Part shown: positions 17,665-19,955 of the stretch, in pieces
Position numbering within the stretch: the stretch's first letter is position 1
How the letters are laid out: each line of letters starts with the position of its first letter
From: Cerioporus squamosus
Lineage: Eukaryota; Basidiomycota; Agaricomycetes; Polyporales; Polyporaceae
Length of the DNA: 19,955 bases
NCBI GenBank assembly: GCA_022592435.1
Contig: JABYQS010000510.1
Coordinates: 1-19,955, forward strand
Direction: 5' to 3'
The notes under the pieces: model-generated
Database searches by the model: none
What the model saw: only the letters and a program-made list of their open reading frames with translations
What the model was told of the DNA's origin: nothing
Position numbers and translations under genes: made by a program

Positions 17665-18585
17665 ATGTCCGATCTGCATATCAAGACAGTCTACAAGTTC
17701 CTCGACACGCCTCACGGCTCGAAGCTCTACACCGAGCATTGGTCTGCCGGCGCAGAAACCCCGTCCCAGACGATCATCCTCGTCCACGGCATGGGGAGCA
17801 GCGCCTCTGTATTCTATCCCTTCATCAGACCTCTCCTCTCCCTCATCCCCACCGCGCACGTCGTCGCGTACGACTGGCCCGGATCCGGCCAGTCCCCTCT
17901 CCCAGCGCCCTCGCTACTCAAAGTCCCCAGCTTCATCTCAGACCTCGACGCCCTCATCTCGGCGGAAGCACCCGCCGGCCCCATCAGTATCGTAGCGCAC
18001 AGCGGGGGCACCGTCATCGCATCGCGATACGCACTCACCGCGTCCCCGCACGTCGCGTGCATCTCGCACATCGTTTACATCGGGGGCCCCATCAACCCGC
18101 CGTTCCCCGCAGAGGTCACCGCGATGCAGGAGCACATGGCCGCGCTCATTGCGGCTGGCGGCCCGAGCGTGGTGATCGACAACGTCCTCCCGATGCTTGT
18201 GGGCAAGACTACGCTGGCGGAGCGCCCCGTCGCGGCGGGCTTCGTCCGCGCGGTTACGCTCAGCCAGAGCGCGGCTGGGTACGCGGGCACGACACTGGCG
18301 TTCAGGAGGAACGTGGGCGAGGGCAGTGAGTCGATCGACTGGGCGGCGATTCAGCAGAAGGCGAAGGTGATGGCGGTGTATGGGGACGAGGACGTCATGG
18401 TCCTGGGCGCGAACATTGCTGGCTTCTTGGACAAGTCGCCGGTGAAGATCTTGGAGCGGGTCGGACAGTGGGTCGCTTTTGCTCTGGTACTACGTGTGTG
18501 GGTGCTGATGATTCCATGCAGCACGCCGACGGTGGAAGCGCCAGAGGAGACTGCGAAAGTCGTCGCAGAGTTCATCGTGGCCTAG
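17665..18585 (+). CDS. Alpha/beta hydrolase fold protein
   Basis: This is a serine-type hydrolase of unassigned substrate. Two exons, 17665-18467 and 18522-18585, give 288 residues. The order is typical of the fold: ILVHGMGSS (oxyanion-hole HG), VAYDWPGSGQS, and the nucleophile elbow IVAHSGGT with S113 (AHSGG rather than the usual GHSxG). These are followed by the acid turn VYGDEDV (probably D243) and the catalytic His in ERVGH at H268. The 54-bp intron (GTGGGT...TGCAG) splits the His codon CA|C. Reading through it without splicing stays open to the same stop but loses the histidine. The C terminus is VEAPEETAKVVAEFIV. The start is the first ATG, close to the first conserved strand. No signal peptide is visible, so it is probably cytosolic. 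Codon use is very GC-rich. Esterase, lipase or epoxide-hydrolase-like activity cannot be told apart here. Confidence 0.9.
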   Translation: MSDLHIKTVYKFLDTPHGSKLYTEHWSAGAETPSQTIILVHGMGSSASVFYPFIRPLLSLIPTAHVVAYDWPGSGQSPLPAPSLLKVPSFISDLDALISAEAPAGPISIVAHSGGTVIASRYALTASPHVACISHIVYIGGPINPPFPAEVTAMQEHMAALIAAGGPSVVIDNVLPMLVGKTTLAERPVAAGFVRAVTLSQSAAGYAGTTLAFRRNVGEGSESIDWAAIQQKAKVMAVYGDEDVMVLGANIAGFLDKSPVKILERVGQWVAFALVLRVWVLMIPCSTPTVEAPEETAKVVAEFIVA

Positions 18586-18987
18586 TAGAACTGTGCACTG
18601 CATATCAATGGTACCCATCCACCTTCGCACATCACGTGGATCAACTGCGATTCACTATTGAATATTGATTCTCCCTCTACAAGCAGGCAAGCGCGACCGC
18701 TGCAACGTGAGTGTATCCCGTCCAGGTAGAAGCCTCGTGCAGCCAAGCAACAGCCTATGTCTCGTACAACTCTGTTCGTGGTCATCAGGTATGCAAGCAT
18801 GAAACACAGACCATGGCGGCCCTACCGTGGTCCGTTGGACATGGAAACTCAGGACTACGTCCTGCCCAGTGACCGTGTCATGGCAGTATCTCCACTACCG
18901 AGTCGTAGACAGTATCAATCCTGAAGTCCCTGCATACATCCACTGCTCTCTCAACGAGAGTCTCTCAGACTCTTAACCCCATCCAAC
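18586..18987. other. Intergenic region between hydrolase and DUF4419 copy
   Basis: I see no gene. A short CTCTC/GAGAG inverted repeat sits at about 18949-18961, just before the DUF4419 homology begins. Nothing else stands out. Confidence 0.4.
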
Positions 18988-19955
18988 TTGCCAGTCACCT
19001 TCGACGTCGCTCCGCGGAAACCTAGAGAATACGTCCGCTGTGCCGATCCGCCAGACCGCGTTCAGAATCTGCTCAAGGTGGCGTATGCGCGCAGCCTCCA
19101 GCTCGGGATCCGGTACAGGCTGCGGAAGAGCTCGGTGGAGAAGAGCGATGCGGGACTCTCGTACGAAAGTCTAACGGCTTCGTGTACGCCGTGCTCGAAG
19201 CATACGGGGTCACCACCACTTGCCTATCCGGTAAGCCTGTAGTCCTTATATGTTGTGCGATGCTTCCTTGACGAATGTTTCAGACCAGATGACGTGTGGC
19301 TGGCGATTTTTGATCCAGCTCAGTTTCTAGTGAGCGCTCCGTTCCAAGCAACTGCCCAAGATGTGCTCACTACCATAGACGATGATTTCTACTTGCAGCG
19401 TCAATGCGCACGCTGAAGAGCTACGCCGCTACTTCGTCGCACACGATGAGCAGAGAAGCGTCAGCCTCGAAGACTCCTCCAATTTTGACTATGCATCCAT
19501 CGCTCGCCAATCCGTTCGCTTGATCCAGGAGATAGTACTTATGTCCCCTTCCGCTCCAGCTCCGTGCTCCGCTGATTGGCGTACTCTGCTCCAGGTCTTC
19601 GATAGCACGTTCGTCGAGTGAGTTCTGTCCGACTTCACGACTACGGAGCATGACCGCACGATCGGGTCGACGGCACTCATGTCCACCTTGAAAGCGTACG
19701 TCCGGCCGGCACAGCCTGCAACCCGCCCCTTCCGATCCTCTTTGATGCCGCTGACACGAACTTCTGCCCACCAGCTATGCCAATTACTCGATGTCACTTG
19801 CGGCATCCCCTCCGGCCCCCTCGAAGGCGAGAGAGCCGACTGGGAAGAGATCCACCGCCGCCTCTCGCGCCTCTCCGAGCTTCGGTACGAGCCCGCCGTC
19901 TGGGCAGGCATGCTGCGGCTGGCGGACAGCTCGATACACTCAGGCCGTCGGTGCA
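18988..19955 (+). pseudogene. DUF4419 protein gene, apparently decayed; continues past the window
   Basis: DUF4419 proteins are common in basidiomycetes and have no known function. Homology starts at 18988 with PVTFDVAPRKPREYVRC, but the expected ATG is TTG. It continues through DPPDRVQNLLKV, NGFVYAVLEAY, GHHH, RPDDVWLAI, VNAHAEELRRYFVAH, FDYASIARQ and VRLIQE. Next come VLSDFTTTEHDRTIGSTALMS, then CGIPSGPLEGERADWEE and ELRYEPAVWAGML at the window edge. Likely introns are about 19230-19283, 19330-19399, 19535-19594 and one near 19700-19772. Lesions seen are the lost ATG, a frame change before NGFVY (about 19155-19172), and one base too few in the G run at 19206-19209. There is also one T too many in the run at 19307-19311, and a TGA at 19619-19621 where the family has Trp. 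A further shift near 19790 is possible. I favour a pseudogene; sequencing error could account for the indels but less easily for the start and the stop. Confidence 0.75.

Noticed and set aside
17141..17995. 284-codon plus-strand open frame
   Set aside because: It overlaps the well-supported hydrolase in another frame and has no motif; GC-rich coding DNA keeps other frames open.
17634..18329. 231-codon plus-strand open frame inside the hydrolase
   Set aside because: Low-complexity Arg/His/Pro-rich shadow of the real gene.

Overview
The window looks like nuclear DNA of an agaricomycete (mushroom-forming basidiomycete, polypore-like). Genes are cut by many short GT-AG introns, mostly 45-65 bp, lie close together on both strands, and include families typical of or frequent in this group (DUF6533 membrane protein, DUF4419). 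One tRNA-Pro carries an intron. There is no sign of bacterial, plasmid or CRISPR sequence. Gene models below were built by hand: exon joins were chosen so that splice sites, reading phase and family motifs agree. They are predictions.

Layout: 1-1449 (+) is the 3' part of an anion:cation symporter-type MFS transporter. 1738-3749 (-) is ALG12, the ER mannosyltransferase of N-glycan precursor assembly, with one apparent frameshift. 4091-5885 (-) is a DUF6533 membrane-protein gene that looks damaged. 5886-7302 has no recognisable gene but contains GC-rich repeats and hairpins that look like transposon debris. 7308-7402 (-) is the intron-containing tRNA-Pro(AGG). 7935-9200 (+) is a molybdenum-cofactor sulfite oxidase without a cytochrome b5 domain. 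9201-10762 is a gene-poor spacer. 10763-12855 (+) is a secreted GH18 chitinase with a Ser/Thr linker and a C-terminal chitin-binding-like module, in twelve exons including one of 8 nt. 13185-14599 (+) is a RAD51D-like recombination ATPase with a GC-AG intron and an upstream ORF. 14700-16549 (-) is a TMS1/SERINC membrane protein. 16841-17113 (+) is a 74-residue DUF1748 protein, divergent from it. 17665-18585 (+) is an alpha/beta hydrolase. About 18988 to the window end (+) is a DUF4419 gene that appears to be a pseudogene.

The genes do not form an obvious pathway. They are mostly housekeeping functions (glycosylation, sulfur metabolism, wall remodelling, DNA repair, membrane lipid biology) plus two lineage-expanded families that look eroded. 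I found no convincing new multi-gene system. The points most worth following are single-base frameshifts that split otherwise well-preserved genes (assembly error or real decay), the 8-nt chitinase exon, the GC-AG intron and uORF of RAD51D, an interleaved ABA'B' inverted-repeat pair at 17357-17401, and a perfect hairpin in the SERINC/DUF1748 divergent promoter.
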